Source of the DNA: Phalacrocorax aristotelis
Taxonomy: Eukaryota; Chordata; Aves; Suliformes; Phalacrocoracidae
Direction: 5' to 3'
DNA length: 64,000 nucleotides
NCBI RefSeq assembly: GCF_949628215.1
Contig: NC_134282.1
Coordinates: 8,802,223 to 8,866,222 of the forward strand
Positions 22,062-33,460 of the stretch are shown in pieces. Numbering within the stretch: position 1 is the stretch's first letter; the number at the start of each line of letters is the position of its first letter. A program made the position numbers and the translations under genes. Below the pieces are notes generated by a model that was not told the DNA's origin, made no database searches, and worked only from the letters and a program-made list of their open reading frames with translations.

Positions 22062-22129
22062 GCTGTGAATGGGAGTTGGACTGGATGACCTCCCGAGGTC
22101 CCTGCCAGCATAAATTATTCAATGACCTA
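22062..22129 (+). repeat. CR1 LINE 3' end fragment, plus strand
   Basis: GGGAGTTGGACTGGATGACC followed by TCCCGAGGTCCCTGCCAGC and AAATTATTCAATGA matches the terminal CR1 consensus (usually TTGGACTAGATGACC ... TTCTATGA). It is about 68 bp, diverged and truncated. Confidence 0.8.
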
Positions 22130-23874
22130 TAGTGGGACAAGAGGGTTGCCAAAAAAGCATCAGCAGCTACCATTGCTGCTTCTAAAGCAAACTGCAAAGC
22201 ACTGCTGTGGCACAGCGTAGCCCCCAGAGCCTTGCTACGCTGTATGGGTGCAGCTGCATGCATTCCTCCTCTTGTGATGACTGCTAAGAGAAGACCAAAC
22301 AAAGAGTAGGCTTGTCTGTGACTAGTGATGAGCTGCTGTGGAAAACTTTCTCATAGGGAAAGTCTCTTCCCCCTCCTTCCTTCAAAACTGTGCTGTCATG
22401 ACCATCTTTTTTCCTGTGCTTGTTTTGGTTGTGGCCGTTTGCATCGCTGTAAGCCTGCGATGAGCTTCTGTGCAGACCCATGCCCCTGTGCACACTGTTA
22501 TCAAGACATCCAGCTGACAGCGAGGATTGGGCCGTGCCCCGCCTGGGTCAGAGCAGGGACCCACAAGCACCCGTTTGCTGGCTGCGCTGTGCTCAAGGCG
22601 GCAGCTGCACCTGAGACATGCGAAGTGCGGGACCCCTTCTGCTGCTGGCTCCCTTCTTCCCTCCCCTCCAGAATATAGATATTTTCGTTTTCTTACCTTC
22701 CAATTTCCCACTCGTGCCTTGCACGGTTTGACCGCCCGTGGCTGGAGGGAGAGGAGCAGTGAGGGCTGGTTTCTCCTGGCGCATCCCTGCTGCATCCAGC
22801 CCTGGTCAGGGGGAGCTGGCGACACAGTGGGTAAAACAAGAGCAGCTTACGCTGGTTCTTGCGGCTCCTGCCCAGGCTGAGTTGCATCACACGTAACACC
22901 ACCAGTTTCAACAGCTCAGGGCAACACGAAGAACAAGGAAGCTCCATGGTAAAAAGTTTATAAGATAAATGTGAAGAATAATGATATTTAGCCAGGTAAA
23001 TCATACGTGATTACTGACTTCTCTAACAAATTTAACTACTTCATCTATTCTTCTGTTGCTCACAAGCAAATCATTCTTTGTTTCAAATACATTTGTTCTA
23101 TTATTCCCTGAAAAATTATTGTATTCTTTCTTGTGACGATTTTGCAAATGGCTGTTTCTGATCCCTTGACACCTATGCTGTGCTGGTCAGTTTTTACTGC
23201 CCAAACGGCTATTTCTGTGCCCAGACCGCAGGATCATACCTTCTGGAGTCAGTTGACAAACAACTGCGGTCTCCCACGAACCTCCTTATTAAACTGTTTT
23301 TTCCTCCCCAGTGCTAAACTGCCTGTGCTTGAAAATTCAAATTAAAATGTTAGACATTTTTGCTGTGTTTACTAAGTCTCAAGTGGATCACATTCTCAAG
23401 ACCAACCGAGCAACAATTTCCAAGAAAGTGCTGCAGGAGCGTGCCGACAGGGCTGGCCGGGCTGCGAGCGCTCCAAGCCCTGTGCGCTTCCATGGAGCTG
23501 TTAGTAGCTCCGCTTGACATTATTTCCTAGAAACATGAACCATAGGTTGTACACCGAAGCTGCCTTCCCAGGGCTTGTTTATGAGAGCTGAGCCCAGTTC
23601 TGGGAAGTTTTCCAAGGACATTTTACCCTACAATTCCCTCCCACCTCTCTGAACAAAGAGTTCCCCAGCGTGTTTGACAGGAACAGAATAAAACAGGCGA
23701 TAAATGTTTAGGTATTGCATACAAGCATCGCATGCGTTGTGGATATAAATGGAATAAGCTGGACATTATTTTTCCAGCTTTTCCGATTCTGAGCTCAGCA
23801 GCCCATGGGAATAACCGTGCCTGCTTCTTGTTGACAAGTGGTCTAATTCATCCTGATACTGATGACTAATACTC
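22130..23874. other. Intergenic, no gene seen
   Basis: No coding exon, RNA gene or clear mobile element recognised. GC-rich patches near 22500-22850 give overlapping open frames on both strands that look like composition effects. Confidence 0.45.
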
Positions 23875-23950
23875 CTCGGGTAAAATCCTTAGCCCCACTG
23901 AGGTCAAATGCAAAACTCCTATTAACTCTAATAGGGCCAGAATTTTACTC
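23875..23950. repeat. Old amniote near-palindromic interspersed repeat
   Basis: CCCCACTGAGGTCAAATGC, then AAAACTCCTATTAACTC and AATAGGGCCAGAATTTTAC, resembles the common amniote repeat with a CACTGAAGTCAATGG unit, its inverted counterpart and a GGGCCAGGATTT end. It is degenerate. I recognise the pattern but cannot name the Repbase family with certainty. Confidence 0.45.
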
Positions 23951-24329
23951 TGATCGTTGCCTGCCATGGCATTACCTTTACAGCTTCCTATGGTCATTGG
24001 ACTCGTCCGGCTGCAGAAACACAAACCCTTCCCTCCCCACTGAAAAACCTTAGCCACCAGGCTTGCAGCAAAGGGTATTTCGGTGAGAAAAGCTGCTTCT
24101 CTCACTCCTGCCAGTTGTGAGCATCACCCGTGGCTTGAGCAATGTGCACCGGAGCTGCCTCACGTGGCGGCCCCCCCCAGGACCCATGGGACGTGGCTAC
24201 CCTGCAAGGTCGCTTCTTGTGCTTTGGGGCAGTGACTCTGCTCCAGCTGGCTTTTCATGCTGAAATGGTAGGAGGAAGCAGGAAATAAACAATTTTTATG
24301 GGTTTTGTTTGGGTTTTTTTCATAGAAAC

Positions 24330-24480
24330 ATGCCTGCACTGGTTAGGAAGTATTTATATTGCACCTGTGAAGGAACTGGATATTGATTAATTACATGTCA
24401 AATTACAGCAGCACTGAGTTGGCTCAATTATACCATAAATCTCCCTGTTGTCTAATTAGGTGAAGAAAGAAGCAAAATCA
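24330..24480. other. AT-rich candidate conserved noncoding element
   Basis: About 150 bp with TGATTAATTACATG, AATTACAGCAGCACTG and GTCTAATTAGG, without CpG or repeat character. The density of homeodomain-like TAATTA cores and the texture resemble vertebrate conserved enhancers. This is pattern recognition only; no alignment was possible. Confidence 0.25.
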
Positions 24481-27400
24481 GACTTGATTCATTTGACTGC
24501 TTCACTGAAATGACCTGGAGCTTTCTAAATTGTTTGTGTTGGGCTTGGTCGTGTCAGGACCTGGATGTCCCTGGCCAGCCCCACCTGGGACCCCCACTCC
24601 TGCCCCTGCCCAGGACCCCAGCCCAGCCTGGGGCCTTCATATTGCCCCAGCGATGCTGTAGGAGCCTGTACCAGCCTCGGCCCCACCAGGGGATCCCCCT
24701 AGCCCCAGGGAGCCCTGACAGGTTTCGCACAACCTCAGAACATCAAAAGATTTAGATTTATTTGCTTCTATAAATGTGGATACTGTAATAAGTGCCCTGT
24801 CCATCCTCTGTGGATACAAGGCGTTCAAAAGGTAATCTGGGCATTTAACTAACTGCAACTTTTGGTACACACTGAAATCACTTGGCTTTTTCAGGACAGA
24901 AGTACCGATATGTCTAAGCAATAGCTATTGTTTAAGAGCCAAGTTTTGCCCACTGATGTCTGCCCTCCACCCCTGCCCTTCACTTCTGGCTCCTCCTCAT
25001 CAGGGAAATCAACCTGGACGTGTGGTTTCTGTCTGTCTTGCAGATAAAGCATGGGGAAACTGGAATCTGAGGGGGTCCTTAGAAAGCAGGCAATGCTTTT
25101 GCCGGCAGTAAACTTCGGAGAAGATCGCTCACTGAGGTCAGTGGCATTGCAGCCCACAGCCCTGCCCCGGGTGGTGCTGAGCAGCTGCCCCTGCCCTGAT
25201 CTCACTGTGCAGTGGGTGGTTAAAGGTCATTAAAAAAGTCATGATCACAGAAGAGACAGCAACGCCTCCACGTTAGGAGCAAAAAAACACCTGTTTTCTA
25301 GTTACTGGCAGTTATTCACGGAAAATATGTGTGTCTGTAAGTGGGTCCTTTGTTTTTACTTATTTTTGTAAAAGATGACTTTGCATTACCATGTAACACT
25401 CTTGTCAATGGCTACAAACCTGTATTCAGTGGAATGACTATTTAAAAGTAAACAACAGTAGAAGGCCATGTGTCACAAGGTGCAAAACAGATCTGCAACC
25501 AAAAGTCTCTGCTTGGTTGTGGTTTGGGGCTTCCAGCCCATGGGAAAACATTCGTGGCAAGTGTTGTTGTTTTTTTCTTTGAAGAACACAAGTGTGAAGA
25601 TCCTTTCCTTCAACGCAGGTGGTGTTTAGGCAACAGCAGAGTATGTTTTTCCAGCTGTCCATGACTGTGCCTCAGTTCTGACATGGTGAAGCCACCGCCA
25701 GGTTTCAGACGGCCCAGCGCCATGCCGAGGGCAGCGCTGAGTTCTGGCCATGCACTCGCACAGCCTGCCAGGCTCCGCTTTCCCATTCGATGGATCATGA
25801 ATGTTTTCACCTCTACATGGTCTCGATTCTGCTCTCTTACCCTTGTTAGACCTCAGCGATGTCTCGTTCCTGTTGCTGAAACATTCACAGTTCTGAGTTG
25901 GGTTTAATGTGTAGGAATCCGCCCATTTTATTTTCCTCGACCAGTTAAGTTTCATTAAGACCCACAGTGCTTTCCGAATGCCAAATGCCGAATGCTGATG
26001 TTCAGTTACACACGCAGCAGGGACAGGCAGGGCTGTGTGAGTGTCCTGCTCTCATGCTGCCCCACGGCAGTCCAGTACAGCCACTCTTCTCTTTTGAAGG
26101 GAAGAAGTGAATCTCAAACAGATCAGGAATTCAGAAGGAAACAAAAAAAAACAGGGTCCCTTTAACTCTGGCCATGCTTTAGCTAACCTGCCATGGCAGC
26201 TGGTTCAATGAAGTCCTTCTGCATCCCACGGCCCAACCAGCAAGTGATCAGGACCAACATCAGCATCAGAGAAACGGTGGAAGCACATAGTCCACTAACA
26301 CCTACAAGGTATGTCTTTAAAACATTGACTATAACCCAAACTACAAAGAATCAAAGGCGCTTTCTAAACACAACCCATGTGTGTAGGGGACTGTGACTGC
26401 TACGTTGGCTCTCCGCCGGAGGTTGTACAGTATCGGGTTCACTCTGCTTTCACCATATGCCTTGCAGATCTGGATCCAGCACGATATGTCTCCAGGATAA
26501 TTGGGCCCAGCCAGCTGAAGATTCATCAGTAGGACAAACAGGACTTCAGAGGAGCTCCACAGTTTTCCTGCTCCACGGCTGAGAGGACCAGAGACTACTC
26601 CTTGCGGCACTGCACCAGGCGGATGCCTTACCTTAATACAAGAGATAAATTATGTGCCTAAAATATCACAAGACCTCTGAAAAATCTAAAAAAATCTACC
26701 CCAAGGCCTGGGGCTTGGGTACTTTGAAAGATGTGTGTCCAAAACCTAAGCACTGGCTTACCTGTGAGCCTCTGACTATCCTGTCTTCCAGACCACTGAG
26801 AATACCCACACAAAACAGGGCTGAGTCCTGAGCCCCGGCAGAGCTCACTGATGCACCACCAAGGTGTTCTGCTGGGCTTATACGATGGTTAGAGCTGTCT
26901 GAGCCCTGCGATGCTTCATGGGGTGATGGCAAAAGGCTAGAAAGCACCTTTCTTCCTGCTACGTGGGAGCAGCAAGAAGGGGCCACAGGAGCTGCCTTCA
27001 TCTCACTGCATCAGCCAAAGTCATTCGGGTGCTACGAGCGAAGGTGGGTGGCAGAATTGCTGAGAGCCCAGTGCAGGGTACCTGCAACTACCTTGAACGT
27101 GACTGATCATTTTAGGGGACAATTACTTGACACTTTGCTGAACATACTACTGGCCACTTGCTGTTGTTTCAGCTTCCTGACAGAATGCTGATGCTGACAG
27201 GCAGGAAAAAAAGATAAAAAAAGATAGTAGATGTTGGCTAGGGAGATTTGTCCCGTGCAAAGTTATTCCAGCCAGAACTCATCAATAGCTTGGTAAACCC
27301 CTTGCAGCCCTCCAGATACTTCTGTGGATAAACAAAAAGCAGCAAATTGAAGCTGAGATTCAAAACTATTTTTTTGCCAACTGTTTCAGCTTTGTTGAGT

Positions 27401-27968
27401 GCTTCACATCTGGCTATATCCCGGTCCACTTAATCACTAAGGGGAATGCATGTGAAAAGCAGTTGCCCTCTTCAAAAAAGCTTCTTTCTGCTTTTGGGCT
27501 TCCCTTTCTGCTCTCTATTAGCTCTCCATATTCACAGCAGCTCACTTTCTCACTCACAGCCTCCTGCTGCTCTGATTGTCTTTGACAAAGGCAGTGCAAT
27601 GGGGGTTGGGAAGGAGGATGGAAAACATTACAATTTTATCAACAGCCTGTTGTACATATCATTATGAAATGAGAAATAAAACCCATGTGTAAAATATCAG
27701 TATTGGTACTAAACTATAAAGCCCATAAGCCTGTTAACCGTAGGGAAGGCTGTGAGGGGGTGGATCAATGGTCTCAGATGAAAGCCAGCTGCCCAGCATC
27801 TTGCCACTGACAGCAACCAGTAGCAGATGCTTAAGGAGAATGTAGGAGAAGACAAATATCAAGTCACCCCCCTCTCCGCACCATCCTCTTTGCTATCATC
27901 AGTAGACGCTTCAGGGACCTCTAACACCAGGTGCTTCTTCCGAAAACTACATTTAATAATGAGATTTT
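24481..27968. other. Intergenic, no gene seen
   Basis: No gene supported. Several 60-110-codon frames near 25050-25955 occur on both strands at the same place, with no splice sites or recognised motifs. Confidence 0.45.
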
Positions 27969-28056
27969 GCCCAATCCTTTTTAAAGCCATCCATACGCTT
28001 GGCCTCCACAAGATCCTGCAGCTACAAGTTCCAATGTTTAATTATGTGTTGCTTGA
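27969..28056 (+). repeat. Old CR1/L3-like LINE fragment
   Basis: The segment containing TTGGCCTCCACAAGATCCTG, then CAAGTTCC and TTTAATTATGTGTTGC, parallels the CR1/L3 3' region that normally reads CACAACATCCTGTGGCAA ... TTCCACA ... TTAATTATGCGTTG. It is strongly diverged, so the copy is ancient. Confidence 0.5.
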
Positions 28057-31000
28057 TCATTGTAATGTCCTCATGTGCAAATCTTCTAATAGCAGCATGA
28101 AGGCACTAGAAAGCACTTAAGTAATTCAGTTGCCCAGCACCAAGGTTTCCTGCCTCCTTTTCTTTGCACAAAAGCCCAGCAGGCACTATGAAAGCCTTCG
28201 GAGGCACACACAGCAAGCGTGGCCAGCAAATGGGAGCTGGTATGGGAGCTCCTGACTTATTGCAGAAGAGTCAAAGGGAAGATGACTCAAGATCGTTAGG
28301 CTTATCTGAAATCCTAAATTGTGTCTAAGCACTTAAATGCAACAGGATCTTCAGGACATTTCCATTGTTTATTTCTTCTGACCCTTTCAGCCAGAAGCAG
28401 CCCAGAGTCTCATACCATCCAGTGTAAGAGCAAACTAGACCACAAGACCATTAAAATATGAGCAAAATAGGTCTTTTTTCCCCTCCAGGCAGCTAATGGG
28501 CCTTCTAAACTTTCGCAGCTCCTGAAGAATTCACCATGTACATCCATCTCAGCTAAAATATTGTAGCTGCAGTCCTGTAAACCTGGCCTTACCCAAGAGC
28601 CTCAACCAGATGAACGGCTGTGAGCTGCATTTGAGGGCTTTGGGTATACTATATTCTGCATCTTCCTCTCAATCTTCCTTTCTTTAAATCTATGGCTCTA
28701 ATATCGGTATATCAAGACCTTTCTTTCGGCTTCTGCATCTATATCAGTCACTTTCTCTAGTCCACTCCTCTTTTCATTTTTCTTTGGAAAAGTTCATCTC
28801 TGTTCTTTCCATCTAAAAGATTGGATTGTGATTAATGGAGGCAACAGGAACGTGAGCACCTGAACATGTGGGATTAAAGTGCGATGTAGTGGTCACCTAT
28901 TTGTTTCAGGAAAGATCAGGCTTTCCAGAGCAAATCTGCTGGCAGAGATGCTTATTTATATGCAGACATTGTCTGTTTATTTGGTAGGGAGGATCTGATC
29001 TTTAGGACAGATCTTAAGGAAGCTGCTGCCATGTAGCTTTTCAGAAGGTACTACCAAGCAGGTAGATGACTGCAAGGGCACCGGCAATAAGTGAAGTTCA
29101 CACTTGTCCACAGTGTGGCATCTTCATCTGAAGGGTTGGCGGCACTTTATGGGATCCACCAGCCTGTGAGGAGTTCCCGCTATAACAGTGGTTTGAATTT
29201 TCTGGCTCCTTTCTACTGACTTTAACAGTCTCCATGGGATAAAGTGCCCCCATGGTGGAGGTTCCCTGCTTCTAGGACCCGAGTTATCTCAGGTGTCCCC
29301 CAGAACAGCACTATGACAGGTATGAAGTGGTAGGAATTAAGTGAGATAAAAGAGAGAAAAGAGGGAAGGAAGAAGTTTCAGGGGCCTTAATGTAATTCTG
29401 AATAAGAAAATGATGAGCAAAGTCTCAGTGGGATGTGACTAGATGGAGTGTGTCTCTGTGTGCATCGTAAATCATCGAGGAGGCATAGGCACCACTAAGT
29501 TCTTTACTACGCTCCCGAGGCTGCTGGTGTAACGAGTTGCCTCCTGCAGAGAATGTCAACAAACACTATGGATTCACTGCATTTCCCACCGGGCCTGGTA
29601 ATTTTAGGGAAGGTCTAGAGATGTGCATGTTGTTTTGATGATTGTATTTTGGGTTAACAAATACAGCTTGACATGAAGTCCAAACATGCCAGAAATGCCT
29701 CCTGTCCACCAGTGGATTTCAGCAGCTTGTTAAATGTTAACAGATTGTTTAGGCAGGCTAAAATCTGACGGACCCAGAAATGGCCCATTGGAGACATCAT
29801 TTATTTATTTGGCCTGATGTGTGAGCTTACGCGGCACACTATCCATTAATAATAGCTGCATCCCAAAATGCGACTTGGGAAAAACAGCATTGCAAAACAG
29901 TCAGCTGGACTTTGTCAAACTGCCTGGCAAGCTCTCGTTAATGACTGAGCAAACCAGGTTTTCTCACCTCCTAAGGAGCAACTGAACTTGAGGTGGGTAT
30001 ATAGAGGTGAGTGCCTGGGCTTACAGAGCTTAGAGAACCAGCTGCTGGGGCTTAGGTAATAAGCTGTAGGTGGCAGAGAGCTATAAAATGGACAGCCATG
30101 GCAGCTGGGGGGTATGGAGGGTGTGAGTAGGGTTTGCTGGTGTTAAGAATGAGGTAGTGGCTCAGGGCTGCCTTATCCCATGGTGTGCTGGATGGTGACA
30201 TTTCATGCAGGCTCACAGACCAAAAAAAGTCCACCCAAAAGCACATGGCTCTAGTCCATGAAGATCCTGAATTTGCTGCAAGCTGGATGATCACCTGAAG
30301 AAAGCCATTGTGTGGCCTACTTTGGTCTTGGACTCTTCAGAACCAGTTCCACTGCTACTGGGAGCAGGATGCTGAACAGCACAAATGTTTGATCTGGTAC
30401 AGCTGTGCTGGAGTTACAGAGGTGATAATGCGCTGGCCCCATCTCCTTGCGGGGCTGTGTCCTTAGACACTCTAAGCAGCGGTACATGTTGCTCTGGCTG
30501 CCAAGGGAAGCAGGAGAGTGGGTGGCAGCTGGTTTTTAGCCATGCTATGCATTGAGCTTTGAATGCACGGTGGGTTATTTCAAAGGAGCAAAGACCTTTG
30601 GGGAGGCCTCATTCTGTTCCAGAGACAGTAGGGGGAAGAAGCAAATATTTGGGGGAGCACAGCCTGTGAAATACATCTCATCTGAAATCATATATCAGTT
30701 ATCTTGATGTGATGTGGGAGAATCAGAACTGTCCAGATAACTGTTTAAGATTCTGATGCTTTCAGCTGATTAAATTATTTAGGTCTTCTATTCAGTTCTG
30801 GTGCAGTAAAAATTATAATGATAGTAAACTGTGAATTTTCTTTAGATAATCACACACGTAAATAGGCTTAAAAGGAAGCAATTGAGTTACACTGATCACT
30901 TCTATGGGTCATACTTTAATACCAAAGCAGACGTCTTGCTTTTTTCAAGAGAGTGTGGAGTCGGTGTGTCTTCTTGTTTGCCAGCAGTGTCTCGTTCTGC

Positions 31001-32929
31001 TTCCAAATAAAGTCCAAAAGTCTTTCTTCCAACTCTGCTTGTAATGCTTCCATACTTGAACCTGAAAGTACACGTCCTTTCCATAGTTTGAGACAGGCCC
31101 TGCAATGTGTAAGAGTGTGATGTTTTCTTGTCATGATTCTTGCAACATAATGTTGTCCTGAAGTAGCATTTGCATTGCAAAGCCCTTGCTCAGAGCTGTC
31201 TCCCCAGAACAGTATTTCTCCATGGGTGATCGAGCCCCACCTCTCTCTATGGTGTGTCCCTTGGGACAAAGGGCCACAAAATCAAAACTAACAAACTTTG
31301 AATCTGACCTAATCCATTATTAATACAGTCCAATTTGCAACTAATGCAGGATAAATGTGGAATTTACCTTGTAAAGATCTCTGAGCTTCCCACCCTCTCC
31401 ATGCAGCTGGCTCAGCACCTTCTGCCACTGTCCCCTGCTTAGGCTGAGGATCAGTACTGCAGGATCCACTTGTAACCTCTGTACAAACCTCCATCAAAGC
31501 TACTGGAGACAGGCATAAGATGATGGTTGTTATTTTGATTTTTCACTTCAAAATCTACTTTTTACCTAAAGTCAAACACATGTTCCTAAGTTTTTGTTGG
31601 TTTTGCAGTAAAGTGCTGCCTCCTGCTGGGTAAAAGGCCCTAGAATAAAGCCTTTCTTCAGTAATTTACTATAAGTATTTCTTCCACCTGAAGTCTAGGA
31701 AAGGGCTTTGCAGAGATTGCTCCATTGGCAATGGAATAGGATATCCATATTACAAACTTCCTACCCCAGAAGAAAACAATCTGCCTGTGGACACAAGAAC
31801 TGCACAAGAAAATAGCCTGATATTTCAAGGCAGCATGTTTATCCCTCTGAACACAGAGGGATGCTGTCAGTGGGCCACCAGCTCAGGGTAGAGAGCCAGG
31901 CTGCTGCTCTTCTGCCTTGTTATAATAAACAGCCATGGGCCAGGCCAAACCTCTTTGCTTGTGCCCACTTTGGGGCAAGTGGAAAGGTGAATCCCTTGGG
32001 GAAGGAATGCGGAACTCTAGCTTCTGCTGCAGCGCTCAGCGTTTCTGAGGTGGCCACTGGAGAATGTACAAGATGTGCTTAGGAAAAAGTGCAGGGTGTC
32101 CCCCCACTCCCACACCTTCTTTCGCCTTTCTGGACCAGTGATCCTGTATTCCTCTGCTCAGGTCTGTGTTAGTGAGCAAGTAATGCTCGTAGTGGGGAAC
32201 GGGTTAAAGGTGTTCGCAGTACACCTGCTGAGGGGTACCCTGGACCTGCTCTAGGCAGTCTGCTGGGCTGAATGCCCTCTACCATGACAGCTGGCTCCGG
32301 GAGCACTGCCTCTGGTACAGCCACATCCAAGAGGAATGAAGACAGAGCCTGTCCTGAGCACCTTCTCCAGCAGTGGAACCCAGAGGAGCACTGGGAACGT
32401 GCCTTTGGGAGAGTGAGCTCTGCTTGCTAAAGAGAAGAAACGATATACAAGGCTGTCAGAGGGGTCAGGGCTGGGAGGATCCCTGATAGCATTTATGAAT
32501 AAATTGCAAAGAGGAAGGGGACCTGAGACTTGCCTGTATGCCCAGAGCTTCTTGCTGGCAAGCTGCAGGGTATTGCATCCTGGCCGCTGCAGTCCCCCGG
32601 TGGGGGTGCCTGCTGCCCCAGCTCTGGGGTGCCCGACCGCCTCCTTCCCAAGCTCTGCGTGGGGTGCTCCGCGGACGGGCTCTGGGCTGCGGTCCCCTTG
32701 GAGTGTGCCAGCCCCCCAGACCGGCACCAAGGCCTCTCCAGGCACTCTTGCACAGCAGTCCTTGCAAAACACAAGCGTTCTTGCTGCTGTGTCAAAACAT
32801 GCCTATATTAAAAAAAAAAACAACAACTTTAAAAAAAGGGGAAGAGATGAAGGGGTTTACCCGAGTATCAAATTACATATACTTGCCAAAACCTTTTTTT
32901 ATTAATTTAAGGAAATACTAGCAAATGAT
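28057..32929. other. Intergenic; one candidate conserved stretch
   Basis: No gene recognised. Positions 29730-29960 form a stretch of distinctive non-repetitive sequence with ATCCATTAATAATAGCTGC and AGCTCTCGTTAATGACTGAG that resembles a conserved enhancer. Confidence in that is low without an alignment. Confidence 0.4.
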
Positions 32930-33460
32930 ATTGTGGGTCTTCACAGAACCTGGATAAAGCTAAGAGCATTTTACTGAATCTCCAAGTTCAGACTGTGATC
33001 TGCTATAAAAACAAGCGATGAGATTATTCATTTATGTTGACTGAAGGGAGAATTATGTTAAACATAACCCTGACTAATTTATGGTCTGTACAGTATGAGG
33101 TAGCTTTGATTATAACGATAGCAATCCCTATTTATGTCAATCATTGAACAAGATGTGTCCTCTTACACTCATAAATGACCCGCTAACATGAATTTTCAGG
33201 TCTTCCCTTGTTTCTAATTAACTGGTACTGAAAATATTCTGGGATATTGAGATCCCAAATTTATACGCTGTCTACATTTATATGCCAGTTTTCTCTCGGC
33301 ACTATGGGGACAGGGAGCTCACTGATGACAGCTATAACTAATTATTTCAAACTACCAGTTTCTTTTATTTGCAAATGACTTGCGGTCTATCGGTGGCAAT
33401 ATCTCTGTGTGTCTAATATTGCTATTGGTTCTATCGGTGAGGAAAATCTTGCCCATATAT
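32930..33460. other. AT-rich candidate conserved noncoding block
   Basis: About 530 bp of low-CpG, non-repetitive DNA dense in TAATTA-, TGATTATAA- and TTTATG-type motifs (for example TTTGATTATAACGATAGC and CTAATTAACTGG), with no open frame. The texture matches deeply conserved developmental enhancers. A target gene cannot be assigned. Confidence 0.3.
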
